Shown here: positions 35,426-43,615 of the stretch, piece by piece
Position numbering within the stretch: the stretch's first letter is position 1
Layout: every line of letters starts with the position of its first letter
Source of the DNA: CAMTVQ01 sp947085255
GTDB lineage: Bacteria; Bacteroidota; Bacteroidia; Sphingobacteriales; Sphingobacteriaceae
Assembly: GCA_947085255.1 (NCBI GenBank)
Contig: CAMTVQ010000005.1
Coordinates: forward strand, 226,625 to 290,624
Length of the DNA stretch: 64,000 nt
Reading direction: 5' to 3'
Notes under the pieces: generated by a model
The model's database searches: none
Seen by the model: the letters and a program-made list of their open reading frames with translations, nothing else
What the model was told of the DNA's origin: nothing
Position numbers and translations under genes: made by a program

Positions 35426-35440
35426 AGGATTACAAATCCT
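35426..35440. repeat. Short palindrome after the transposase
   Basis: AGGATT-aca-AATCCT. Partner of the 34836 palindrome. It could also act as a weak terminator. Confidence 0.45.
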
Positions 35441-35452
35441 TTCTTATCTAAC

Positions 35453-35502
35453 GTTCGACATGCCCGCTTACGCATAGCCTCCGCAGGAACATGTCGAACA
35501 GC
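35453..35502. repeat. REP-like hairpin, right copy, inverted
   Basis: Arms GTTCGACATG (35453-35462) and CATGTCGAAC (35490-35499). Its reverse complement repeats the left copy: GCTGTTCGACATGTTCC then a diverged loop then CGGGCATGTCGAAC. The stems are identical while the loops differ, as in REP/BIME families. Confidence 0.75.
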
Positions 35503-35644
35503 TAAGTTAACGTATAAAATTTTGTTGAATTTTGATTTTAGAGGCAGTAAATGGTCACTCAAAATTAAATACAAGATGAGTGAAAACTTGTAAACGTAAT
35601 AGTCAACTTCTAATTGCAGCAAACTACTATTTGTAGTTTTAAAC

Positions 35645-36406
35645 CTACTTAATAGGTATATATTTAATATAGAAACTATTAGCAGCGCCTCTTATAAGAC
35701 CTGCTGATGGATAATTTAATTTCTTACCACAACTATTTGTATCTTGATTAACAAGCATCTTTGATAGTGGCAAGTTTGCAAGTTCACTTACATAAAACTT
35801 GTTTTCAATTTTAAATATTTCACTATTCATTGTGTAAGTAATAATGTTATAAAAATTCATAGGTGAATTGGTTTTATCAAATGTTAATTTGTTTAAATTA
35901 TTTCTTCTAGGCTCGCTTGAATATTTGCAATCTGAATAAGGGGTACTTGAAATATTAAATTCCGTAATTTCTACAGACGTTCTAGATGGGATTAGACGTT
36001 GATGTTTTTCTGTATAGGAAGTTGTATAAGTAGTTGATGCGCTGCCTTCAACTTTTATGTTGTTATAGTAGTTTGGATAAGCGTACTTAATAGACGAAGT
36101 TCCACTACTTTTGGCTGTTGAAAATATTCTATTTTGAAAATATTCATTTGCAAAACCGTTTAAGACAAAAAATGTCTTTGTAAGATCGAGTGTTAAATCA
36201 TTTTCTGATTTATTATAAAAGGTAAAACCTATATCGCCTTTATCAGCCCATAAGTCATAAAAAATAGTACAATTTTTATCTTCAAAAACTATATTGTTAT
36301 TTACTAAGACACCATTTTCGGGAGTAGTTTTAAATACTTGATAGTACACAGATGGTGAGCAAGATGCCAAAAGAACTGCAAATGTAGGGATAAGTAATTT
36401 TTTCAT
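35645..36406 (-). CDS. Lipoprotein of unknown function
   Basis: 253 residues. Lipoprotein signal MKKLLIPTFAVLLASC. The mature part begins VYYQVFKT and contains a beta-rich segment (CTIFYDLWADKGDIGFTFYN, NLTLDLTKTFFVLNG), then a Ser/Thr-rich loop, RLIPSRTSVEITEFN, and a terminal segment with one Cys near NSCGKK. It resembles a lipoprotein type common in Bacteroidota, but no named family is recognised. It stands alone; the upstream 235 bp show no clear promoter. Its base composition is more AT-rich than its neighbours, so recent acquisition together with the adjacent RAYT region is possible. Confidence 0.7.
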   Translation of the reverse strand: MKKLLIPTFAVLLASCSPSVYYQVFKTTPENGVLVNNNIVFEDKNCTIFYDLWADKGDIGFTFYNKSENDLTLDLTKTFFVLNGFANEYFQNRIFSTAKSSGTSSIKYAYPNYYNNIKVEGSASTTYTTSYTEKHQRLIPSRTSVEITEFNISSTPYSDCKYSSEPRRNNLNKLTFDKTNSPMNFYNIITYTMNSEIFKIENKFYVSELANLPLSKMLVNQDTNSCGKKLNYPSAGLIRGAANSFYIKYIPIK

Positions 36407-36603
36407 TGTTGTAGTGTTTGTTGGTTAATATTTGGTTTTGTATTTATTGCTGTTAACTCATTTTTAAGCACTAACAAGCAGCACCTATCCATTTCCAATA
36501 CTATTATTTTTTCTTCAAAATCACTAAAAATAGTTGGCAAAGCAAGCTGCAAGTTTTAAGAAAGGCTAATTAACTTTTTACCTAACTTATATTAATGGAT
36601 GGT

Positions 36604-36611
36604 TATCTTTG
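36604..36611 (+). promoter_or_regulatory. -7 promoter element for P5C dehydrogenase
   Basis: TATCTTTG, perfect TAnnTTTG match, 30 nt before the ATG at 36642. Confidence 0.5.
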
Positions 36612-36641
36612 GCGCATTATACCCTACAAAAAAATAGAACT

Positions 36642-38273
36642 ATGTCTGTTGGATTTTATAAAGTACCTACACCTATAAACGAAGCGGTGTTGAACTATGC
36701 TCCCGCTAGTAAAGAGCGTGCAGCACTAAAAGCTGCCTTAGCCGAAATGCGTAGCAAGCAAGTGAGTATTCCTATGTACATAGGTGCGGATGAGATGCAT
36801 ACAGATAAAAAGATAGCCTTGCGTCCACCACACGACCATCAGCACGTATTGGGCCATTTTTCGCAAGGCAGTAAGGAACACGTAAAAAAAGCGATTGTTG
36901 CAGCTTTGGCAGCAAAGCAGGCATGGGAAGATATGCATTGGGAGCACCGAGCGGCTATTTTTTTAAAAGCAGCCGATTTATTGGCAGGTAAATATCGTGC
37001 GACTATTAATGCTGCTACTATGTTGGGGCAAAGTAAAAATGCTTATCAGGCAGAAATTGATGCCGCTTGCGAAATGATTGACTTTTTGCGCTACAATGTG
37101 CATTACATGGCACAGATATATAGCCAACAACCCGATTCGGGCAAAGGCGTATGGAACCGTACCGAGCAACGTCCTTTAGAAGGATTTGTGTTTGCACTTA
37201 CGCCGTTCAATTTTACTGCTATTGCGGGTAATTTGCCCACATCGGCAGCCATGATGGGGAATGTGGTGGTATGGAAACCAGCTAATACACAAATATATGC
37301 AGCCAATGTGCTGATGCAGGTTTTTAGAGAAGCGGGTGTGCCTCCAGGAGTAATTAACTTGGTATATGTATCTGGACCAGAAGCAGGAGAGGTGATTTTT
37401 GAGCATCCGGAGTTTGCTGGTATTCATTTTACAGGTTCTACAGAGGTGTTTCAAGGTATTTGGAAAACCATAGGCACCAATATTCACAAATACAAAAGTT
37501 ATCCGCGTATAGTAGGCGAAACGGGTGGAAAAGATTTTATGCTTATTCACCAAAGTGCGGATATAGCAGCGGCTAATGCAGCAGTATTGCGAGCAGCATT
37601 TGAATATCAAGGGCAAAAATGTTCAGCTTGTTCACGTTTATACGTTGCCAAATCAGTATGGCCACAATTAAAGTCACTCATGCAGCGTGATATTGCCACC
37701 TTTAAGGTTGGACCTACAGAAGATTTTGGAAACTTCGTAAATGCCGTAATCGACGAAAAATCATTTGATAAACTGGCTAAATACATTGATGCTGCCAAAG
37801 CGGATAAGTCGGTAGAAATTATAGCTGGTGGTACGTATGATAAGAGCAAAGGCTGGTTTATTCAACCAACGGTAATCGAAGCAAAAGACCCTCGCTACGT
37901 AACGATGTGCGAAGAGCTTTTTGGACCAGTACTAACGGTACACGTGTACGAGGACGATAAATTGGATGAGATATTACACACCATTGATACTACTTCGGTG
38001 TATGCACTTACAGGTGCGATAATGGCACAGGATAGGTATGTAATTGAACACGCTGCTAAAAAACTGCGTTATTCGGCGGGTAATTTTTACATCAACGATA
38101 AATGTACTGGAGCAGTAGTAGGTCAGCAACCATTTGGTGGCGGTAGAGGTTCGGGTACCAATGATAAGGCGGGTGCCATGCAAAATTTAATGCGTTGGGT
38201 AAGTAGTCGCACCATTAAAGAAACCTTTGAACCACCTACAGACTACCGTTACCCGTTTTTAACTAAAGAATAG
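36642..38273 (+). CDS. pruA: 1-pyrroline-5-carboxylate dehydrogenase
   Basis: 543 residues from the ATG at 36642; the in-frame TTG at 36609 overlaps the promoter motif and is rejected. NAD-dependent aldehyde dehydrogenase that oxidises glutamate semialdehyde/P5C to glutamate, the last step of proline and ornithine/arginine breakdown. It shows WNRTEQRPLEGFVFALTPFNF, VWKPANTQIYAANVLM, HFTGSTEVFQGIW, GETGGKDFMLIH (general base region) and the catalytic Cys327 in EYQGQKCSACSRLYV. The C-terminal QQPFGGGRGSGTNDKAGA and the length are those of the monofunctional Group 4 enzyme. No proline dehydrogenase gene adjoins. Its position 2.6 kb after cphB is at least suggestive of use in arginine catabolism. 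Confidence 0.95.
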   Translation: MSVGFYKVPTPINEAVLNYAPASKERAALKAALAEMRSKQVSIPMYIGADEMHTDKKIALRPPHDHQHVLGHFSQGSKEHVKKAIVAALAAKQAWEDMHWEHRAAIFLKAADLLAGKYRATINAATMLGQSKNAYQAEIDAACEMIDFLRYNVHYMAQIYSQQPDSGKGVWNRTEQRPLEGFVFALTPFNFTAIAGNLPTSAAMMGNVVVWKPANTQIYAANVLMQVFREAGVPPGVINLVYVSGPEAGEVIFEHPEFAGIHFTGSTEVFQGIWKTIGTNIHKYKSYPRIVGETGGKDFMLIHQSADIAAANAAVLRAAFEYQGQKCSACSRLYVAKSVWPQLKSLMQRDIATFKVGPTEDFGNFVNAVIDEKSFDKLAKYIDAAKADKSVEIIAGGTYDKSKGWFIQPTVIEAKDPRYVTMCEELFGPVLTVHVYEDDKLDEILHTIDTTSVYALTGAIMAQDRYVIEHAAKKLRYSAGNFYINDKCTGAVVGQQPFGGGRGSGTNDKAGAMQNLMRWVSSRTIKETFEPPTDYRYPFLTKE

Positions 38274-38291
38274 GTTCATTTTATAACGCAC

Positions 38292-38327
38292 AAATGGGCT
38301 GTGTGGCATTTGCCATGCAGCCCATTT
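38292..38327 (+). terminator. Terminator of the P5C dehydrogenase gene
   Basis: AAATGGGCTG and CAGCCCATTT with an extended inner stem TGGCA/TGCCA; 17 bp if two G-T pairs are allowed. The T-run is short. Confidence 0.75.
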
Positions 38328-38421
38328 GATTTATAATGGTAGCGTAGCAGGTGTGTTGTATTAATATGTAGTTAATATTTACGTAATACCAAAAAGGGAC
38401 CTTTGCGTAAAATATTAAGAA

Positions 38422-39987
38422 ATGGAAAAAATTAGTTACGCTCTTTTGCTTTGTGTAGGCTTGCACTTTAGCGCACAAGCACAGGCACCATCAGCTATAG
38501 TGGTTCGTGGACCATATATACAACTTACTACGCCAACCAGTACAAATATCCGTTGGCGCTCGGCAGATCCAAGTGCGGCCGTTGTAAAATACGGACTTAC
38601 TCCAACCGAACTTAACCGCGAAGCTACTTCATCAGCAATGACAGTAGATCATGAAGTAAAGTTAGAAGGTTTAGCACCTGATACACGCTATTTTTATAGT
38701 ATAGGTGGCACTGCAGGTACTGTACAAGGCGATGAAAAAAATTCATTTGTTACTTTTCCAGAACAAGGCAAACCACGCAAAACAAAAATTTGGGTAATTG
38801 GTGATGCAGGACAACCTACAGCTATCCATAATGCTGTTAGAGATGCTTTTTTAACATATAACAATCAACAAGACGTAGATTTATGGTTAATGTTGGGTGA
38901 TAATGCTTACATGAGCGGTCAAGATGCAGAATACCAAGTAGGACTATTTAATATCTATCCTGATTTCGGTAAGCGCAATGCGTTTTTCCCAACCTTTGGT
39001 AATCATGATAGCTACGGAACAAGTCAAGTAGCAGATATTGGTCCATTCTTCTCTAATTTTACCTTGCCTTCGGCTGGTGAGTACGGTGGCGAGCCTTCAG
39101 GTACCGAAAAATACTACTCGTTTGATTATGCCAACATCCACTTTATTAGTTTAGATGCCAACATGACGCAAATGCTTATTAATGGCGATGCGATGATACA
39201 GTGGTTGGAAGCTGATTTGCAAAAAAACACCCAATATTGGACAGTAGTTTACTTCCACCATCCTCCTTACACTAAAGGGTCACACGATTCTGACTCAGAA
39301 GATGAATTGATTTATATGCGCGAAACTGTAAATCCTATTTTAGAGCAATACGGAGTAGATTTAGTAATGGGCGGACATAGCCATTGTTACGAGCGTTCGT
39401 TTTTCTTGAATGGTCACTACGGTAATTCTGAAACATTTGATGCGGCAATTCACACCAAACAAGCAGGTAATGGAATGATTAATGGCGATGGTCCGTATAT
39501 GAAAGCAGCAGGTGCCAATACAGGTACGGTATATGTTGTAGCAGGTTCAAGTTGTCAAATTGGTGGTGGTTCTTTAGATCACAAAGCGATGTTTAAATCG
39601 TTGAACGAAGCAGGTTCGTTTATTATTGATGTTGAAGGTCAGGAACTTACTGGTAGATTTTTAAATCAGGCGGGCGAGATAAAAGACGATTTTGCCATCC
39701 GTAAAAGTTTTGTAAGTAGCGTAAATCAGGTAAATAGTGGTATTAACGTGAGTTATTATCCAAATCCTGCAAGCGACAACCTAACACTAAGCTTTAATAG
39801 CCCCGAAAAAAATGCCGTACGTGTAGAGTTGATAAACGCCTTAGGACAAAAAGTGTACATCGAAACGTTAAACGATTTTTCGGGTGATTACAGCAAAACA
39901 CTTCCGTTGAACAGACTATCAAAAGGTATGTACACCATTAAAGTGAAAATGGGTGATAAGACCTTTGCTGATAAGGTATCGGTATAA
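38422..39987 (+). CDS. Purple acid phosphatase-like T9SS protein
   Basis: 521 residues. Signal peptide (MEKISYALLLCVGLHFSAQAQ), then a fibronectin-like N-domain as in purple acid phosphatases (VVRGPYIQLTTPTSTNIRW, GLAPDTRYFYSI), then a binuclear metallophosphoesterase domain: GDAGQPT, MLGDNAY, FGNHDSYG, FHHPPYTKG, and GGHSHCYERS. These supply the Asp, Asn and His metal ligands. The C-terminal ~80 residues are a T9SS sorting domain (YYPNPASDNLTLSF, LINALGQKVY, GMYTIKVKMGDK). The protein is thus a secreted or surface phosphatase, probably for organic phosphate. It has a promoter-like GACCTTTG upstream and ends at a terminator at 40009. Confidence 0.93.
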   Translation: MEKISYALLLCVGLHFSAQAQAPSAIVVRGPYIQLTTPTSTNIRWRSADPSAAVVKYGLTPTELNREATSSAMTVDHEVKLEGLAPDTRYFYSIGGTAGTVQGDEKNSFVTFPEQGKPRKTKIWVIGDAGQPTAIHNAVRDAFLTYNNQQDVDLWLMLGDNAYMSGQDAEYQVGLFNIYPDFGKRNAFFPTFGNHDSYGTSQVADIGPFFSNFTLPSAGEYGGEPSGTEKYYSFDYANIHFISLDANMTQMLINGDAMIQWLEADLQKNTQYWTVVYFHHPPYTKGSHDSDSEDELIYMRETVNPILEQYGVDLVMGGHSHCYERSFFLNGHYGNSETFDAAIHTKQAGNGMINGDGPYMKAAGANTGTVYVVAGSSCQIGGGSLDHKAMFKSLNEAGSFIIDVEGQELTGRFLNQAGEIKDDFAIRKSFVSSVNQVNSGINVSYYPNPASDNLTLSFNSPEKNAVRVELINALGQKVYIETLNDFSGDYSKTLPLNRLSKGMYTIKVKMGDKTFADKVSV

Positions 39988-40008
39988 TAATTAAAAACTC
40001 AAGTACTA

Positions 40009-40047
40009 CAGAAAACCGAATAATTTTATTCGGTTTTCTGCTTTTTT
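40009..40047 (+). terminator. Terminator of the phosphatase gene
   Basis: 15-bp perfect stem (CAGAAAACCGAATAA and complement) with a 2-nt minimal loop and CTTTTTT after it. Confidence 0.9.
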
Positions 40048-40085
40048 AGTAACTTGGCAATCGATTTTTTAACATATAAAATAAA

Positions 40086-40985
40086 ATGAAATTAAAACTA
40101 ACTCTTATTGCAGCGCTTTTGGTAGGAACACAAGCGTTTGCTCAAATTAAAACACCACAACCTAGCCAAATATCTTACACCATTCAAGAATTAGGGTTGG
40201 GCAAAATATCTGTAGGTTACTCTCGCCCAAGCGCAAAAGGACGTACCATTTTTGGTGATGTTGTTCCTTTTGATGTGATTTGGCGCACAGGAGCTAACGC
40301 TTCTACCAAATTTTATACTTCAGAAGAAATAACAGTAGAAGGCAACAAAGTACCTGCTGGAAAATATGCCTTGTACACCATTCCTGGTAAATTAGAGTGG
40401 ACGATTATTTTACACAAAGACACTACTTTTTGGGGTGATGGTGGTACAGACTACAAAGCAGAAAATGATTTAGTGCGTTTTAAGGTAAAACCAGTTACGA
40501 TAGCACCTAAAGTAGAAACCTTTACCATTGGATTTAATAATCTTACTACTACCAGTGCTACTTTAGATATGGCGTGGGAAAATGTATTAGTATCTGTAAA
40601 AATTGCAACCAACATTGATGAGAAGGTAATGACTTCTATCAAAAACACATTAAATCCTAAGCCAACTGCAGGTAACTACTACCAATCAGCGAGCTACTAT
40701 TACGAAAATGATAAGGATTTAGGCGAAGCATTGGTATGGGTAAACAAAGCCATTGAAATGCGCCCTGAGGCTTATTGGATGAGCCATTTGAAAGCTAAAA
40801 TTTTGGCTAAAATCAAAGATTACGAAGGTTCTTATGCTGCGGCAAATGTATCTATCGAAGCTGCTCGTAAAGACAGCAATCCTGATTACGTACGTATGAA
40901 CGAAAAACTAATTGCTGAAACTAAAGCAGCGCAAGTAGCAGCCAGCAAACCAGCTGTGCCTGCAAAAGCCGCTAAAAAGAAATAA
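40086..40985 (+). CDS. DUF2911 protein
   Basis: 299 residues with a signal peptide (MKLKLTLIAALLVGTQAFAQ). The main part is a DUF2911 domain: LGLGKISVGYSRPSAKGRTIF, VWRTGA-like segment IWRTGANASTKF, KVPAGKYALYTIPG and EWTIILHKDT. Then come helices resembling TPR units (ALVWVNKAIEMRPEAYWMSHLKAKILAKIKDYEGSY) and an Ala/Lys/Pro tail (PAVPAKAAKKK). The domain's role is unknown; members are secreted in Bacteroidota. It stands alone between terminators at 40009 and 41008. Confidence 0.88.
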   Translation: MKLKLTLIAALLVGTQAFAQIKTPQPSQISYTIQELGLGKISVGYSRPSAKGRTIFGDVVPFDVIWRTGANASTKFYTSEEITVEGNKVPAGKYALYTIPGKLEWTIILHKDTTFWGDGGTDYKAENDLVRFKVKPVTIAPKVETFTIGFNNLTTTSATLDMAWENVLVSVKIATNIDEKVMTSIKNTLNPKPTAGNYYQSASYYYENDKDLGEALVWVNKAIEMRPEAYWMSHLKAKILAKIKDYEGSYAAANVSIEAARKDSNPDYVRMNEKLIAETKAAQVAASKPAVPAKAAKKK

Positions 40986-41007
40986 GTAACAGCACAAAAT
41001 GTTTTAT

Positions 41008-41045
41008 AAAAGCGTCGCGCCAATTGGTGTGACGCTTTTTGTTTT
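41008..41045 (+). terminator. Terminator of the DUF2911 gene
   Basis: AAAAGCGTC and GACGCTTTT with a partly paired inner loop, then a T-run. Confidence 0.88.
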
Positions 41046-41069
41046 TGGTAACTTTAGCTACATTAGTGT

Positions 41070-41795
41070 ATGCTACCCAAAAAACAGTTTACCAAACGTA
41101 CCTTCCCTTTACACACGCTTTTTCGAGATTTTTCCGCGCTCTTGTATCCTAGTTTATGTGCCGGTTGTGGGCACAATTTGTACAAAGGCGAAGACGTTTT
41201 GTGCTTGCAATGTTTGCAACAGTTGCCACTTACCAATTTTCACCTACATCGCGATAATTTAGTTGAGCGTGCCCTGTGGGGGCGCTGTAATATTGACGCA
41301 GCTACTGCTTTGTTGTATTTCAAAAAAGGAACAAGGGTGCAGCAAATGTTGCATCAACTCAAATACAATGGACGAGAAGATGTGGGATTAAAGCTGGGTA
41401 ATTTGTTGGGTACAGCACTTAAGGAGGAACCACTTTTTGCAACAGTAGATGCTATTGTGCCTGTGCCATTGCATAAAAAGAAGCAGCAGCAAAGAGGCTA
41501 TAATCAAAGCGAACGTATTGCTGCTGGTATTGCCAATGTGCTAAAAATAGAAGTATTAGCTACATGTTTGCAGCGTACACAATTTACCAATACACAAACA
41601 CACAAAAACCGATACGAGCGCTATCTCAACACCAGTGAAGTATTTTTATTGCACGATGAAAATATGGTAAGAAACAAAAAGCTACTGTTGGTAGATGATG
41701 TAATTACCACTGGAGCAACCATTGAAGCTTGCACGCGTGTATTGCAGCAAGCCAATGCCCGTGTATGTATTGCCACGGCGGCGTATGCCCAATAA
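41070..41795 (+). CDS. ComF-family phosphoribosyltransferase-like protein
   Basis: 241 residues. N-terminal zinc-ribbon-like region with two CxxC pairs (CAGCGHNLYKGEDVLCLQC), then a type I phosphoribosyltransferase domain with AIVPVPLHKKKQQQRGYNQS and the PRPP loop LLVDDVITTGATIEAC. ComF proteins act in DNA uptake for natural transformation in other bacteria, by a mechanism not settled. Lone comF genes occur in many non-competent bacteria. It precedes the beta-helix lipoprotein gene by 42 nt on the same strand. Confidence 0.9.
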   Translation: MLPKKQFTKRTFPLHTLFRDFSALLYPSLCAGCGHNLYKGEDVLCLQCLQQLPLTNFHLHRDNLVERALWGRCNIDAATALLYFKKGTRVQQMLHQLKYNGREDVGLKLGNLLGTALKEEPLFATVDAIVPVPLHKKKQQQRGYNQSERIAAGIANVLKIEVLATCLQRTQFTNTQTHKNRYERYLNTSEVFLLHDENMVRNKKLLLVDDVITTGATIEACTRVLQQANARVCIATAAYAQ

Positions 41796-41824
41796 TATTC
41801 TACCCAAATAGCCGTTGGCTTTTT

Positions 41825-41832
41825 TATCTTTG
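41825..41832 (+). promoter_or_regulatory. -7 promoter element almost at the start of the next gene
   Basis: TATCTTTG, perfect TAnnTTTG match, ending 5 nt before the ATG at 41838. If used, the mRNA would be leaderless. Confidence 0.4.
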
Positions 41833-41837
41833 TGTTT

Positions 41838-43217
41838 ATGCGCAGTAGCTATTTATTTGTCTTTTTATTTCTAAGCATTTCTATTTTATCTTGTCGTAAA
41901 GAAGCCCAGTTTACTACCGATGGGTCGGCTGTTTTGCGGTTCTCTACCGATACCGTATTGTTCGATACCGTTTTTACATCTGTGGGTTCTACTACGCGTC
42001 GTTTGCAGGTATTCAATCCCAATAAAAAAGCCGTAAAAATTAGTGATATCCGTTTGGCAGGTGGTGCAACGTCGCCGTATAAACTAAACATAGATGGGCT
42101 ACCAACAGATGCCGTGCAAGACTATGAACTGGCAGGCAACGACTCTATGTATATTTTTGTAAAGGTAAATATTAACCCCACTGCGGTAAATATGCCTTTT
42201 ATTGTAGAAGATTCTATTCTTTTTACCACCAATGGTAACTTGCAAAAAGTACAATTAGCAGCCTACGGACAAAATGCCAATTTCCTTACCGATAGTGTGC
42301 TGCAAACCGACCAAACTTGGGACAATACGCTTCCTTACATTATATATGGCACAGGCGTATTGGTAGATACAGCCGTTACGCTTACCATCAGTAAAGGGGC
42401 AAGAGTGTATTTTCATCGAGGTGCACAACTATTTGTTTCGGGTACGTTGCGGGTAAACGGCGTTCTGGGCGATTCAGTTATTTTTCAGGGAGATAGATTG
42501 GAACAAATTTATGTAGATGAACCCGGGCAATGGAATAGTATTCAGTTTTTGCCACCAAGTAATAACAACCGCATCAATTATGCGGTAATCAAAAATGCGG
42601 TATTTGGCGTAATTGCAGGCACCATCCCCGCCGATCCTAATTTGGATGTAACCATACAAAATTCGGTAATTAAACACATGACCGTAACGGGTATTTTTGG
42701 CATTAATGCCACGGTACGTAGCTACAATAATTTGCTATATAACTGCGGGCAATATGCTTTTTTTGGTGCCTATGGTGGCAATTATGATTTAAAACATACC
42801 ACCGTAGCTAATTTTACACAAGCTAACTTTAGTCGCACTACGCCATCGGTGGTATTTACCGATTATTTACAAGAGGGGCTGAGCCCGCTTACCAATACTT
42901 TACAAGCCATATTGGAAAATAATATTATTTGGGGCAATTTGGAAGAAGAATTTGAAGCAGTTTTTGTAGGGACACCTGGCACCATTGGTTTTGAAAATAA
43001 TTTAGTACGTACCAAAAAAACGAACTTGCCAGCAAATAATATCCTCAATAAAAATCCACTATTTGTGCAAGAAGGTGGCGAAAATTATCATCTAAAAAAC
43101 ACAACAAGCCCTGCGTATCAAAAAGCAACAAAATTACAAGGAGTAGTATTTGCTACTGATTTAGATGGTAAAGTACGCCCAGCTATGCCTACTATAGGCT
43201 GTTACGAGGTAGAATAA
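41838..43217 (+). CDS. Parallel beta-helix lipoprotein
   Basis: 459 residues from the ATG at 41838; a GTG two codons before it is rejected since it would give a worse signal. Lipoprotein signal MRSSYLFVFLFLSISILSC. An N-terminal beta-sandwich-like part (VLFDTVFTSVGSTTRRLQVFNP, a choice typical of Ig-like domains that compare values) precedes a right-handed parallel beta-helix (about 150-420): repeated hydrophobic rungs such as GARVYFHRGAQLFVSG, NRINYAVIKNAVFGV and NVTIQNSVIKHMT-like segments. The end KVRPAMPTIGCYEV matches the capped end of such proteins. Function unknown, possibly polysaccharide binding. VF530 follows by 5 nt. Confidence 0.82.
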   Translation: MRSSYLFVFLFLSISILSCRKEAQFTTDGSAVLRFSTDTVLFDTVFTSVGSTTRRLQVFNPNKKAVKISDIRLAGGATSPYKLNIDGLPTDAVQDYELAGNDSMYIFVKVNINPTAVNMPFIVEDSILFTTNGNLQKVQLAAYGQNANFLTDSVLQTDQTWDNTLPYIIYGTGVLVDTAVTLTISKGARVYFHRGAQLFVSGTLRVNGVLGDSVIFQGDRLEQIYVDEPGQWNSIQFLPPSNNNRINYAVIKNAVFGVIAGTIPADPNLDVTIQNSVIKHMTVTGIFGINATVRSYNNLLYNCGQYAFFGAYGGNYDLKHTTVANFTQANFSRTTPSVVFTDYLQEGLSPLTNTLQAILENNIIWGNLEEEFEAVFVGTPGTIGFENNLVRTKKTNLPANNILNKNPLFVQEGGENYHLKNTTSPAYQKATKLQGVVFATDLDGKVRPAMPTIGCYEVE

Positions 43218-43222
43218 CTACA

Positions 43223-43441
43223 ATGGAACAACAACCCAACAATCCGCTTCATGGCAAAACATTAGAAATGGTACTAACGCATTTAGTGCATCATTATCGA
43301 TGGGAGGGCTTAGCGCATCATATTCGGGTGCGTTGTTTTCTCGAAAATCAAAGCATTAAGTCCAGCCTGATTTTTTTGCGCCGAACGCCTTGGGCACGCG
43401 CCAAAGTAGAAGAATTGTATATAAAATTGATGGATAAATAA
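43223..43441 (+). CDS. VF530-type DNA-binding protein (DUF2132)
   Basis: 72 residues. Almost all of it is the VF530/DUF2132 domain: NNPLHGKTLEMVLTHLVHHY, then RWEGLAHHIRVRCFLENQSI, then SSLIFLRRTPWARAKVE. The solved homologue is a small alpha-helical protein reported to bind double-stranded DNA; biological role unknown. It sits 5 nt after the beta-helix lipoprotein gene and is probably co-transcribed. Downstream there are hairpins at 43469-43594. Confidence 0.9.
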   Translation: MEQQPNNPLHGKTLEMVLTHLVHHYRWEGLAHHIRVRCFLENQSIKSSLIFLRRTPWARAKVEELYIKLMDK

Positions 43442-43468
43442 ACAGCCGTGATAGTTGCTTAGCCCGCC

Positions 43469-43535
43469 GCTGTTGGTCGCCTGATCAATACCTGTAAATT
43501 GTGTAGCGTTGATTGTTGGTCGGGCGACCAACAAT
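43469..43535. repeat. Three-arm hairpin block with competing pairings
   Basis: Arm A TGTTGGTCGCC (43471-43481) can pair with GGCGACCAACA (43523-43533). The same right arm, as CGACCAACAAT (43525-43535), can pair instead with ATTGTTGGTCG (43512-43522). So two 11-bp stems exclude each other. It may be a REP-like element or a 3' RNA structure after VF530. Confidence 0.55.
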
Positions 43536-43553
43536 AGCAAACGCCATTAGTCT

Positions 43554-43594
43554 TTAACCAACAACAGCCCAAAATCTGGGCTGTTGTTGGTTAA
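43554..43594. terminator. 18-bp perfect hairpin, terminator between VF530 and glyA
   Basis: Arms TTAACCAACAACAGCCCA (43554-43571) and its exact complement (43577-43594) with a 5-nt loop. It lies between the convergent VF530 and glyA genes and can serve both, though the T-runs are short. Confidence 0.85.
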
Positions 43595-43615
43595 TTAAGT
43601 ATCTATAGAGGATTT

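Noticed and set aside
34773..35502. Insertion sequence with terminal inverted repeats
   Set aside because: The gene is a RAYT by its motifs, there is no IS-like end pair with target duplication, and the hairpins have variable loops, so REP structure fits better.
35363..35622. Short open frames around the right REP-like hairpin
   Set aside because: They run through the palindromic repeat and overlap the transposase end; no homology.
25168..36000. A single arginine/nitrogen operon
   Set aside because: The isoaspartyl peptidase, cphA, cphB and P5C dehydrogenase are on different strands and separated by unrelated units; only a functional link is proposed.
36609..36641. Upstream TTG start for P5C dehydrogenase
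   Set aside because: It overlaps the -7 motif at 36604-36611; the ATG at 36642 fits the family N-terminus.
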